Below, in pieces: positions 31,749-39,923 of a stretch of 64,000 nt of DNA. Positions within the stretch are counted from its first letter, which is position 1; every line of letters begins with the position of its first letter. Under the pieces are notes generated by a model. The model worked only from the letters and a program-made list of their open reading frames with translations. It did no database searches and was not told the origin of the DNA. Both the position numbers and the translations under genes were made by a program. This DNA comes from 20CM-2-55-15 sp963738025 (GTDB lineage Bacteria > Acidobacteriota > Terriglobia > 20CM-2-55-15): the NCBI GenBank assembly GCA_963738025.1, contig CAVTWA010000031.1:372001-436000 (forward strand), given 5' to 3'.

Positions 31749-31905
31749 TTTTCCGGTGCAGAGCTTGGGAAGCCCCGGCTCACAACTTTTCACGTGCTGA
31801 GCCCGGGAACGAACCCAACGTCCTGACTTTCGAGTGCAGAGCCCGGGAAGCGTCCCACATTCTAAACTTTTCGCGTGCTGAATCCGGGAACCAGCCCAGA
31901 TTCCG
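31749..31905. repeat. Degenerate minisatellite, about 40-bp period, four units
   Basis: Four units begin with CTTTTC or CTTTC at about 31748, 31786, 31827 and 31867. Each continues CGTGC-GAGCCCGGGAA-N-CCCA with substitutions, so the spacing is 38-41 bases. A GCGGGCTGAAGCCCGC hairpin follows at 31937-31952. No gene is visible in 31687-32194. Confidence 0.6.
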
Positions 31906-32044
31906 AGGAGAAGGCGCCTGGAAGCGGTGACCGAATGCGGGCTGAAGCCCGCGACTACATGGTCGAACGACCCCAGCGCAATTTTTTTCGCGGCTTGGGG
32001 GACTTTCGCATAACCTAAAGTCCGTAAATCATTGGTCCGATATG

Positions 32045-32118
32045 CTAGCTGGGCGAACTTCTAAGCGGGGCGACGCAAATGCCTCCCGGGCCTATGAAAA
32101 GACAGGGCTAAAAGACAT
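32045..32118 (+). ncRNA. Possible structured leader RNA upstream of korA (weak GEMM-I resemblance)
   Basis: The korA leader contains GGCGACGCAAATGCCTCCCG and then GGCCTATGAAAAGACAGGGC. The pattern GACGCAAA-GCC-CCGG-CCTA recalls the core of cyclic di-GMP-I riboswitches, but the 5' GCAAACC element and the complete P1 stem are not convincing. I record it as a structured leader candidate only. Confidence 0.2.
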
Positions 32119-32194
32119 GTAAAGTCTGATATAGTAGTGGGTTGGGTATGTTCTCAGAAGCCGCACCACAGAGCTGAAAGGAGAATCAGTTACA

Positions 32195-34051
32195 GTGTCA
32201 AATCAATCCCCCCAGACGTTAGTTGCGGAGGAAGACCAACGAAGTAACGGGGGTCCGATCATCAATGACTTCAGCATCCAAGTAGCCACAGTCAACGGTT
32301 CCGGCAGCCAATCTTCTAATACAGTCCTAATGCGTTCTATTTTTCAGATGGGAATTCCCGTCAGCGGGAAGAACCTTTTCCCGTCCAATATTGCAGGGCT
32401 GCCGACCTGGTTTACGATCCGCGCCAATAAAGATGGCTGGATCGCGCGACGCAAGGAGATCGATTTCCTGATCGCGATGAATGCGGAAACAGCTCGCGAA
32501 GACGTAATGAATCTGGATCCCAATCGCGTGGTTGTCTACGAAGAAAATCTGAAGCTGAATCAATATCGAAAAGACCTCACGTTCTTCCCCGTTCCCTTCT
32601 CGAAGCTTGCGACCGAGATTACTCCGGACTCCAGGCTTCGCAAGCTACTGGCCAACATGATTTACGTCGGCGTCGTCGGCGAACTGCTCGAGATCGACCC
32701 CGCCGAAATGGAAATCGCTCTGACAAAACAGTTCAAGGGCAAAGCCAAAGCTGTTGCGCTGAACAAAACCGCCCTCGAGATCGGCCGCAAGTACGCCAAA
32801 GACAACTTTGATCAGACGGTCGTGCCCTACAAAACGCAACGGATGAATGCCACAAAAGGCAAGATCATCATCGATGGCAATTCCGCCGGAGCGCTGGGCT
32901 GTATGTTCGCCGGCGTTACGGTGGCGACATGGTATCCGATCACGCCTTCATCAAGTCTGTGCGAAACCCTCGCCGATTACATGAAGGACTACCGAATCGA
33001 AAAGGACGGGAAAGCCAGCTTCGCCATCGTGCAAGCCGAAGACGAACTGGCGGCCGTCGGCATGGCGATCGGCGCCGGATGGGCGGGCGCCCGCTCCATG
33101 ACGTCAACGGCCGGACCCGGCATCTCGCTGATGCAGGAATTCATCGGGCTGGCTTATTACGCCGAGATCCCGATCGTTATCTTCGATATCACTCGGGTCG
33201 GTCCCAGCACTGGGCTGCCGACACGAACACAGCAGTCGGACATTCTCTCGCTGGTCTATTGCTCTCACGGCGACACCAAGCACATCGTCCTGCTGCCTGC
33301 GAGCGTCGAGGAATGTTTCACGATGGGTTACGAAGCTTTCGATCTTACCGAGCGCTTCCAGACCCCGATATTTGTCATGAGCGATCTGGATCTCGGCATG
33401 AACAACTGGATGTCGGATCCATTCAAGTTTCCTAAAAAGAAATTCGATCGCGGGAAGGTTCTGTCGGCGGAACAACTGGAAAAACTGGGCAGTTTCCAGC
33501 GCTATGGCGACGTCGATGGAGACGGTATTCCGTATCGCACGCTTCCCGGAACCGACCATGCCGCCGCGGCATACTTTACCCGAGGCAGCGGCCACAACGA
33601 AAGAGCCGTCTATAGCGAGCGGCCAGACGACTACAAGCACAACATGGACCGCTTGAACAAGAAGTACGACACGGCCCGGCAGTACGTGCCTCAACCGGAA
33701 GTCCAGTACGCGAAGGGCGCGAAGGTTGGCTTCCTGGCGTTCGGCACAACGCACTGGGCCATTATCGAGTCGTTGGATCAACTGCAGCGTGAATACAAAA
33801 TGCCGGTCAGCTACTACAGGCTGCGGGCAGTCCCGTTCACGCACGATCTCATCGATTTCTTTCAAAAACACGATCGCGTTTACATCGTCGAACAGAATCG
33901 CGATGGTCAGATGGAAATGCTGGTGAAGCTGGAATTGCCTGCAGACCTGGTCGGCAAAATTCGGAGCATCCGGCACTATAGTGGAATCCCGATTGATGCC
34001 CGGTTTGTCACGGACGAGTTAGTCGCTGCAGAGAAAGGAGTACGAAAGTAA
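32195..34051 (+). CDS. korA: 2-oxoacid:ferredoxin oxidoreductase, fused gamma/alpha subunit (KorA type)
   Basis: The 618-residue protein joins a gamma domain (about 25-200; NDFSIQVATVNGSGSQSSNTVL, IAGLPTWFTIRAN) and an alpha domain (about 220-610; GNSAGALGCMFAGVTVATWYPITPSSSLCE, STAGPGISLMQEFIG). The family decarboxylates 2-oxoacids, in KorAB usually 2-oxoglutarate, forming acyl-CoA and reduced ferredoxin. GTG 32195 is used, with AAAGGAG 12 bases upstream. The stop overlaps the korB start by one base. The fused form is the aerobic, soil-bacterial type. Confidence 0.93.
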   Translation: MSNQSPQTLVAEEDQRSNGGPIINDFSIQVATVNGSGSQSSNTVLMRSIFQMGIPVSGKNLFPSNIAGLPTWFTIRANKDGWIARRKEIDFLIAMNAETAREDVMNLDPNRVVVYEENLKLNQYRKDLTFFPVPFSKLATEITPDSRLRKLLANMIYVGVVGELLEIDPAEMEIALTKQFKGKAKAVALNKTALEIGRKYAKDNFDQTVVPYKTQRMNATKGKIIIDGNSAGALGCMFAGVTVATWYPITPSSSLCETLADYMKDYRIEKDGKASFAIVQAEDELAAVGMAIGAGWAGARSMTSTAGPGISLMQEFIGLAYYAEIPIVIFDITRVGPSTGLPTRTQQSDILSLVYCSHGDTKHIVLLPASVEECFTMGYEAFDLTERFQTPIFVMSDLDLGMNNWMSDPFKFPKKKFDRGKVLSAEQLEKLGSFQRYGDVDGDGIPYRTLPGTDHAAAAYFTRGSGHNERAVYSERPDDYKHNMDRLNKKYDTARQYVPQPEVQYAKGAKVGFLAFGTTHWAIIESLDQLQREYKMPVSYYRLRAVPFTHDLIDFFQKHDRVYIVEQNRDGQMEMLVKLELPADLVGKIRSIRHYSGIPIDARFVTDELVAAEKGVRK

Positions 34052-35103
34052 TGTCAACCACCATGCAACCGCCCGCCGCGGCGCCAAAAAATTTAAACAG
34101 GCTTGGCTACGGAATTGCCGATTACAAAGGCGCGGACTCTACCTTGTGTGCGGGTTGCGGCCACGACGCGATCACGTCGCAAATCATCAAGGCCTTTTAT
34201 GAATATGGCGTGGAGCCCTACCGCGTCGCCAAAATGAGCGGCATCGGGTGCTCCAGCAAGACGCCGGCGTACTTCCTCAGCCGTTCTCATGGTTTCAACG
34301 GCGTTCACGGCCGTATGCCGGCACTGGCAACGGGTGTGATGCTCGCGAACAAGCAGCTGGTAACGATCGGAGTGAGCGGCGACGGCGATACGGCTTCCAT
34401 CGGTATGGGGCAGTTTGTACACCTGCTGCGCCGCAATGTTCCGATGATCTACATCATCGAGAACAACGGCGTCTATGGACTCACCAAAGGCCAGTTCTCC
34501 GCGACAGCCGACTTCGGCTCCAAAGCAAAGAGCGGCGTGGCGAACGATCTGCCCGCGATCGACGTCTGCGCGCTGGCCATCGAACTGGGCTGCAACTTCG
34601 TTGCACGCTCGTTTGCAGGCGATCCCAAACAAATGATCGCCTTATTGAAAGCAGCCCTGGGTCATCGGGGCACCGCGATGTTTGACATCATCAGTCCTTG
34701 CGTCACTTTCAACAATCACGAGGGCTCTACCAAGAGCTACAAGTACGCGAAGGAACACGAAGAATTGCTGCACGAAATCTCGTTCGTACCTTTCTTCGAG
34801 CAAATCACCGTCGATTATGCCGAGGGTGAAGCCAAAGACGTCGAATTGCACGACGGGTCCCACATCCGCCTGCGCAAAGCCGACAAAGGCTACGATCCGA
34901 CCAATAAATCGGAAGCGTTCAATACCTTACGGCGCTGCCAGGAATCGAATGAGTTTCTGACCGGACTCATTTATATCAATGAGCAGAAGCCCGACTTCCT
35001 GAGTCTTCTGAACATGGCTGACGATCCGCTGGCGACCCTGCCCCAGGAACGAACCCAGCCATCCGAAAACGATCTTCAGGAAATCATGTCCGAATTGATG
35101 TAA
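34051..35103 (+). CDS. korB: 2-oxoacid:ferredoxin oxidoreductase, beta subunit (KorB type)
   Basis: The 350-residue thiamine-diphosphate-binding subunit contains the cofactor site GDGDTASIGMGQFVHLLRRN with N in ENNGVYGLTKGQFS, and cysteines for a [4Fe-4S] cluster (LCAGCGHDA, GIGCSSK). Together with KorA it forms the 2-oxoglutarate (or pyruvate):ferredoxin oxidoreductase. It is coupled to korA by a one-base overlap (TAATG). A palindrome (copy F) begins at its stop codon. Confidence 0.94.
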   Translation: MSTTMQPPAAAPKNLNRLGYGIADYKGADSTLCAGCGHDAITSQIIKAFYEYGVEPYRVAKMSGIGCSSKTPAYFLSRSHGFNGVHGRMPALATGVMLANKQLVTIGVSGDGDTASIGMGQFVHLLRRNVPMIYIIENNGVYGLTKGQFSATADFGSKAKSGVANDLPAIDVCALAIELGCNFVARSFAGDPKQMIALLKAALGHRGTAMFDIISPCVTFNNHEGSTKSYKYAKEHEELLHEISFVPFFEQITVDYAEGEAKDVELHDGSHIRLRKADKGYDPTNKSEAFNTLRRCQESNEFLTGLIYINEQKPDFLSLLNMADDPLATLPQERTQPSENDLQEIMSELM

Positions 35104-35159
35104 CAAGCCACGGATTGAACGGATTTCAATCCATTGAATCCGTTCAATCCGTGGCTTAT
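35103..35159. repeat. TAAGCC palindrome, copy F
   Basis: A 57-base palindrome (CAAGCCACGGATTGAACGG left, CCGTTCAATCCGTGGCTTAT right) starts at the last base of the korB stop codon and ends 14 bases before the stop of the PIN relic on the other strand. Confidence 0.9.
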
Positions 35160-35172
35160 CTTCCCTCCTTCT

Positions 35173-35430
35173 TCAAAGCAAACTCAAACCTGGAATATCC
35201 TTGAAATCGGCGGCGTTCATCGTCCAGAGCCGGGCTTTGTGAACGATCGCACAGGCAGCTATAGCAATATCGATTTCCCGCCCGCGAGGCCGTTTGATCT
35301 TCTTAGAGATGTCCGCCGCCAACAGGGCTTCCTGCGCTCCAAAAGGGATCGCCTCGGGCGATGGAAATAGCGCTTCCTGGGCTTCGATCTTGGCAATTTG
35401 TTGACAGGTCCGGTATCGTGTCTGTACGAC
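35173..35430 (-). pseudogene. VapC-like PIN-domain toxin, 5'-truncated relic
   Basis: The translated C-terminal part (SKKIKRPRGREIDIAIAACAIVHKARLWTMNAADFKDIPGLSLL) is the second half of a PIN-domain toxin of the VapC type. It includes the acidic residue of GREIDIAIAACA and the final D of NAADFKDI. The first half, with the catalytic N-terminal aspartate, is absent: the frame leaves PIN-like sequence near 35430 and runs into the upstream region of the divergent gene at 35463. No antitoxin gene is present. I regard it as a decayed toxin gene. Confidence 0.7.
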
Positions 35431-35462
35431 ATCCAGAGACGATGTTTCGCAGGAGGAATTGC

Positions 35463-36344
35463 ATGAGCCACCGGTCAGTTGCAGGCGCGACGGTATTGCT
35501 AATCGCATTCAGTGGTTTCGTTTTCGGCCAGGGGAATCAGGCGGCTCCTCAGCAGGGCCAGCGGACCTTTACGACAAATGGAAACGGCGGCATCGTCGAT
35601 GCGCCGGCCCAGCCGGGACAGCGTGGGCAACGTGGCCAGGCTGCACCATCCAAACCGGCTCCGCGCAATGCGAATGGCCGAGTCCTGCTGGGGGCGCCAC
35701 TGGGAGAAAGCGGCTTATGGATCGGCGGCATCACGAACTTGACGAATGCCGACAATACGCCCGTGAAAGTTCCCTATCAGCCGTGGACACAAGGCATCGC
35801 CCTGGACCGGCGGCAAAATCAATTTGAACCGCACACCCGCTGCAAGCCGTCGGGAGGACCGCGTCAGTTCCTCACACCCTATGGAGTCGAATTCGTCGAG
35901 CTACCCGATATGCAACGCATCTACATTATGGATGTCGGCGGCCCGCACACATTCCGAACGATCTATATGGATGGACGGCCTCATCCGAAGAACCTTGTAC
36001 CCGATTACTATGGACACAACGTCGGTCACTGGGAAGGCGACACCCTGGTCGTCGATTCCGTCGGGTATAACGAAAAATTCTGGTTCGACCGCGGAACTCA
36101 CCCGCATACCGAGCAACTGCACCTGATCGAACGTTTTACACGTTTGGATTTCAACAACATGCGGTATGAAGTGACAGTCGACGACAAGGGCGCCTACACC
36201 GAACCATGGACCGGACAATTCAATCTGCGCAACACGCCTGGCGACGAATTGTTTGAATATGTTTGCCAGGACAACAACCTGGCGCCGACGCTGATGCTCG
36301 GGGAACTCGAGTCGGTGGATCGCACAAGCGCCATCGTGCCCTGA
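35463..36344 (+). CDS. Exported protein of a widespread uncharacterised acidobacterial type
   Basis: The 293-residue protein has a signal peptide (ending FVFGQ, residue 22), a low-complexity Gln/Gly/Arg/Pro linker (about 25-70) and a domain containing NLVPDYYGHNVGHWEGDTLVVDSVGYNE and THPHTEQLHLIERFTRLD. This resembles a secreted family often found near PQQ dehydrogenases in Acidobacteria, as I recall. CAGGAGG is a strong ribosome-binding site for ATG 35463. The conserved H, D and W residues of GHxxGHWEGDTLVVD could form an active site, but no activity is known to me. Confidence 0.8.
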   Translation: MSHRSVAGATVLLIAFSGFVFGQGNQAAPQQGQRTFTTNGNGGIVDAPAQPGQRGQRGQAAPSKPAPRNANGRVLLGAPLGESGLWIGGITNLTNADNTPVKVPYQPWTQGIALDRRQNQFEPHTRCKPSGGPRQFLTPYGVEFVELPDMQRIYIMDVGGPHTFRTIYMDGRPHPKNLVPDYYGHNVGHWEGDTLVVDSVGYNEKFWFDRGTHPHTEQLHLIERFTRLDFNNMRYEVTVDDKGAYTEPWTGQFNLRNTPGDELFEYVCQDNNLAPTLMLGELESVDRTSAIVP

Positions 36345-36357
36345 TGGACCTGTTTGA

Positions 36358-36422
36358 ATAAGCCACGAATTGAACGAATTAAACGAATTGAATTCGTTAA
36401 ATTCGTTCAATTCGTGGCTTAT
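36358..36422. repeat. TAAGCCACG palindrome, copy G
   Basis: A 65-base palindrome identical in plan to copy B (GAATTGAACGAATT variant) lies between the stop codons of two convergent genes, 14 bases after one and 5 before the other. Confidence 0.93.
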
Positions 36423-36426
36423 TCTT

Positions 36427-38382
36427 TTACTGGGATAGCGCGAAGTTCACGGTCACATCCGTGGTGACCCGACTGGATTGTGCCGGATAAACCCACTGCT
36501 TCACAGCGTCCATCGCGGCCTGAATCATAAGCGGATGGCCGCTGATCACTCGCAGGTTGGCCACCTTTCCTTCCGTATCAATCAAAGCTCTGATGACAAC
36601 GATACCCTCAATCCGAGCCTGGCGTGCGAGTGGCGGATATACCGGATTGACGGTGGAAATCGGCCGCAAATCCGCAACAAACGGAGCAGAATCCGTGCTG
36701 TTGTCCGCGGCACCGTTGGCGTAACCCAAGTAGAGACGGGGGTTCGCAACCGGGCCGAAGGGTGTCATGATCGTGCCCCCCGCTACGCCTGTCGTGCCGA
36801 ATGGCGTCTTCACAAATTCAGGCGGGACTGTGGCTTCTGACCCGAAAGCCAGATCGAGGCTTATCTTGCCGTCATCAATTTTCTTGCTGCGGATCGCATA
36901 GGGAAACCCTAAGCCGGCCTCACGAATGGTCTGCTGAATCGGCGCCGAACCCAGCGGCCCGCCCACGAAAACATCCAATCGTCGACGCAAATCCGACAAT
37001 TGCGGCTCCGACAAGCCGCGAATATCGAAATGGTCAATGATGAGGTCCGCATTGTTGGCGCCAGGCGGCGGCGGAGGAGGTGGAGGCGGTGGAGGCGGGG
37101 GCGGCGCCTGCGCCAGAACGCCGGGGCTTAATTTGAAATCCACCAGAACCTGCAGTGTGCGGGCAACGGTGATCGAGTAATTCCCTCTCACCGCCGATTC
37201 GAGGGCTGCAGCCCGCAATTCTTCCGGTCCTGACAATACGCGCGCATCGACGATATTGCCCGAGGCATTGAACGTAAGCTCGACGGCGACGGTTCCCTCG
37301 ATTTTCTTCTGGGCCGCCTCGGGGGGATATCTCAACGGCTGAATGTTGACGACGTACCCCGGCCCATTCTGCGGCGGTTGGACTGAAGCTGCGGCGCTCC
37401 CTGCCGATTCCCGGATTTCAGCCCGGCCGACCAGCGGGAACGAGGCAAATCCCAACCAGCCAACTCCAGCCAGAATGGTGAACATCGAACCATAAGAAGA
37501 GATAAGTCTGAACCTGGACATGGAAACCTCCGTAACAAGCAAATGCATGCGTTGCAGCAAATGACGGCGGCGCAGAAACAACGGCGCCGGGGCAAGATCA
37601 AGACCGCGTTGCGCACCAGCAATAGCGAGCAGCGCGTTGATGTAGGGTTCACGATCGGAAATGATGCGGACGACTTCCGCATCGACGATTTGCTCGCGCG
37701 AAAGGCGAGCCTGCCCGAGCAACCACCAGAACGCCGGGTTGAACCAGAACAAAGCCGCTATCACTTCCTCCACGACAGTGATCAGCCAGTCATGCCTCTT
37801 CACGTGGAGCAATTCGTGGCAGGCAATTCCGCACTGTGCCGAACGATCGAATGTCAGAAAAGATTCCGGCAGTAACACGACAGGCCGGAAGAATCCAAAC
37901 GTGACCGGCCCGAGGCCATTCGATGAGAGGCAGAACGCTGCATTGACGCCAACCCGGGCGATGGCTTCCTGCACCGGTTCTGGAACTGGATACAGCGGTT
38001 CAGCAGCAATTCTGTGGCGCTGAATTCGCCACAGACCAATCGCCGTCCAGCAAAGCCGTGCCACGATGCCGGAGATCAGCACCCAAATGAGTAACCGCGC
38101 CCATGGAAAGGCTGCTGCGAAGGCCATACTGCCTGGGACAGACGCTTGTTCTGCTCCCCGCACGGCCTCTTCCGCACTCTGCGCAATGACAATGACGGAA
38201 TGTTTCCAGGGTTCTACTATCGGCAGAATTATCGACAGCAGCAGCAACCCATGGCAGTAAGTCAACTGCGACCGCGGATGACGGATCCGGAAAAACGCCG
38301 GCAGCAGCGCTCCGATCGAACCAATCAGCAGTACTTGTATGTTCCACGATTGAAAATTGTCGAGCAGCGCTTGAGGAATCAT
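36427..38382 (-). CDS. M56 (BlaR1/MecR1-like) sensor metalloprotease with two TonB C-terminal-type domains
   Basis: The 651-residue membrane protease has four N-terminal helices around the zinc site HELLH (about residue 188) followed by the family glutamate. A further helix precedes a long periplasmic part with a TonB C-terminal-like domain (about 335-420; PPEAAQKKIEGTVAVELTFNASGNI), a run of 14 prolines (about 425-440) and a second TonB-like domain (about 565-650; YPPLARQARIEGIVVIRALIDTEG). In place of a beta-lactam-binding sensor it has TonB modules. It should cleave or inactivate the BlaI-like repressor encoded just upstream on its strand. The ATG overlaps the blaI stop (ATGA). Confidence 0.88.
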   Translation of the reverse strand: MIPQALLDNFQSWNIQVLLIGSIGALLPAFFRIRHPRSQLTYCHGLLLLSIILPIVEPWKHSVIVIAQSAEEAVRGAEQASVPGSMAFAAAFPWARLLIWVLISGIVARLCWTAIGLWRIQRHRIAAEPLYPVPEPVQEAIARVGVNAAFCLSSNGLGPVTFGFFRPVVLLPESFLTFDRSAQCGIACHELLHVKRHDWLITVVEEVIAALFWFNPAFWWLLGQARLSREQIVDAEVVRIISDREPYINALLAIAGAQRGLDLAPAPLFLRRRHLLQRMHLLVTEVSMSRFRLISSYGSMFTILAGVGWLGFASFPLVGRAEIRESAGSAAASVQPPQNGPGYVVNIQPLRYPPEAAQKKIEGTVAVELTFNASGNIVDARVLSGPEELRAAALESAVRGNYSITVARTLQVLVDFKLSPGVLAQAPPPPPPPPPPPPPPGANNADLIIDHFDIRGLSEPQLSDLRRRLDVFVGGPLGSAPIQQTIREAGLGFPYAIRSKKIDDGKISLDLAFGSEATVPPEFVKTPFGTTGVAGGTIMTPFGPVANPRLYLGYANGAADNSTDSAPFVADLRPISTVNPVYPPLARQARIEGIVVIRALIDTEGKVANLRVISGHPLMIQAAMDAVKQWVYPAQSSRVTTDVTVNFALSQ

Positions 38383-38762
38383 TTTTTCCTCCGTTTGTCC
38401 TTGAGGAGCTTGCTGATTTCATCGAGTTCTTCGGTGCTGAGTTTCTTATCTTCGACCAGCTGGACAAGCAGCGGCTTGGCGGATCCGTTGAAGACGCGTT
38501 TCAGGAAGTCATGGACCATATTGCCCACGACCTCACGTTGCGGCTGCGCGGGAGTGTAAACGTAGGCACGCTCGTCCGCGCTCTTCTTCAGGTGACCTTT
38601 CTGTTCGAGGATGCCCATCATCGTCATGACGGTGGTGTAGGCGATCTTCCGGCGCGTCAACATTTCTTCGTAGACGTCGCGTACGGTGGCGGTGCCGCGC
38701 GTCCAGATGATTTTCATGATTTCGAGTTCCTGGTCAGTCAGAACAGGCTTGTCGGATTTCAT
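38379..38762 (-). CDS. blaI: BlaI/MecI/CopY-family repressor
   Basis: The 127-residue winged-helix repressor contains LTDQELEIMKIIWTRGTATVRDVYEEM and TVMTMMGILEQKGHLKK, with a C-terminal dimerisation helix. It should repress its own operon, including the M56 protease, until cleaved. The gene overlaps the M56 gene by 4 bases. Its ATG lies inside the dyad operator described separately, and there is no ribosome-binding site upstream. Confidence 0.93.
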   Translation of the reverse strand: MKSDKPVLTDQELEIMKIIWTRGTATVRDVYEEMLTRRKIAYTTVMTMMGILEQKGHLKKSADERAYVYTPAQPQREVVGNMVHDFLKRVFNGSAKPLLVQLVEDKKLSTEELDEISKLLKDKRRKK

Positions 38763-38800
38763 AGTACTAACTAATTAGTACTAACGACCACACCTTGCAA
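38762..38800 (-). promoter_or_regulatory. Self-operator and promoter of the blaI-M56 operon; probable leaderless start
   Basis: A perfect dyad TAGTACTAA (38762-38770) and TTAGTACTA (38775-38783) with a 4-base spacer reaches the first base of the blaI start codon. On the minus strand TTGCAA (38800-38795) and TAATTA (38777-38772), 17 bases apart, would serve as -35 and -10. The transcription start would then fall at or within a few bases of the ATG, so the mRNA would be leaderless. A repressor on the dyad covers the -10. Confidence 0.65.
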
Positions 38801-38862
38801 GAAAAAAATGAGAGTTGGTGGAAAATAATTCGGGGACGGTTGCCTGAATTATTTTCGGATCC

Positions 38863-39378
38863 TCAATTCTTCTTCGGCGGACCGGCGAGCTGCAGCGTAT
38901 CGAGGTCTTTTTTAAAGGTGTCGAGGTCTTCGCGCACCCTGGCTAATTTGAGCTGATTTTCGGCAAGCGCGGCCTGAGCTTGATCCTTGATGGCAGGATC
39001 GACGACTGGAGCATACACTTGATTCTGGATCTCGGTCTGCTGGAGCTGCAGGGCCGTTTCCTGGTCTTGCAGATCGCGGATTTTTGCGCGAAGCTGATCG
39101 AGCTTCCCATTCCATACTTCAACCGGATCGGGAGCTTTGGGTTTGGAGAGGTCTTTGGCGGCCGGCGTAGAGTCTGCCGGCTTCGCAGCTTCGGCGGCAG
39201 GGGCTGCTGCAGGAGCAGCCGCACCCGGCTCGGTTGCCGCAGCCGGCGTCCCGCTTTCCTTGATCACGATGGTGGCGTGCAGCTGGGCTTGCCGTTCGCG
39301 CTCTTTACGAGCGGCGTCGGCAATCGACTGCGCCTGTACCGTTGCCGTAAGCAACAGCATTACCAGTAAGGTCTTCAT
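38863..39378 (-). CDS. Exported coiled-coil protein
   Basis: The 171-residue protein has a signal peptide (MKTLLVMLLLTATVQAQ), a DAARKERERQ segment, an Ala/Pro-rich linker (about 45-75) and a C-terminal coiled coil (GKLDQLRAKIRDLQDQETALQLQQTEIQNQ, AALAENQLKLARVREDLDTF). The layout resembles small periplasmic coiled-coil proteins found in Acidobacteria. Function unknown. Its ATG overlaps the ATG of the divergent zinc-ribbon gene by two bases. Confidence 0.75.
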   Translation of the reverse strand: MKTLLVMLLLTATVQAQSIADAARKERERQAQLHATIVIKESGTPAAATEPGAAAPAAAPAAEAAKPADSTPAAKDLSKPKAPDPVEVWNGKLDQLRAKIRDLQDQETALQLQQTEIQNQVYAPVVDPAIKDQAQAALAENQLKLARVREDLDTFKKDLDTLQLAGPPKKN

Positions 39379-39841
39379 GACGCCAATTATACATTTCAAG
39401 TGCCGGGCCTGCGAGAAGGACATGGCAATACCTCCGTCACGCTCGGAATCCGTCAAATGCCCACAGTGCAACGGCGAAATCCCGGTGTTTATGAACGATT
39501 CCATCGTCGAGCGGAACATTGTCACCACGTGTGTATCATGCGGCCATGACAACCTGTACATCCAGAAGGATTTCAATCGCAGTGCCGGCATGGCGATCGT
39601 GGTGCTGGGAATTGCAGCGAGTCTGTATTTTTTTGCCAGGGGTCAGCCTTTGCTGGCCATGTCGGCGCTGGGGTTGACGGCAGTCGTGGACTTTCTCGCA
39701 TACTATTTTGTAGGGGAAGTAACCGTGTGCTATGCATGTCATGCCGTGTATCGCAGTTTTTTGAAAAACCCCGAACATGAAGCATTCGATCTTAAAAAGC
39801 TCGAAAAATATGGCGGGCGTACGCCGCGTGGAAGTCACTGA
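39377..39841 (+). CDS. Zinc-ribbon membrane protein
   Basis: The 154-residue protein begins with a complete zinc ribbon (FKCRACEKDMAIPPSRSESVKCPQCNGEIPV), has another pair (CVSCGHDN), then two transmembrane helices (AIVVLGIAASLYFFARG; LLAMSALGLTAVVDFLAYYFVG) and a last CYACHAVY. ATG 39377 is chosen over ATG 39422 because only the earlier start includes the first CxxC of the ribbon. The start codon overlaps that of the divergent gene. Six or more cysteine pairs suggest metal binding on the cytoplasmic side. Function unknown. Confidence 0.75.
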   Translation: MTPIIHFKCRACEKDMAIPPSRSESVKCPQCNGEIPVFMNDSIVERNIVTTCVSCGHDNLYIQKDFNRSAGMAIVVLGIAASLYFFARGQPLLAMSALGLTAVVDFLAYYFVGEVTVCYACHAVYRSFLKNPEHEAFDLKKLEKYGGRTPRGSH

Positions 39842-39923
39842 ACCTATTGACCTCGCCTTGAAAAACCTTACGCCTTTGGAGTATCGTCGGTCTTTAGGGA
39901 ATCTCGTTCATATTCATTAAGTG

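Noticed and set aside
32045..32118. Confident cyclic di-GMP riboswitch call
   Set aside because: Only part of the core matches by eye; the 5' GCAAACC block and closing stem are not clear. Kept as a weak candidate.
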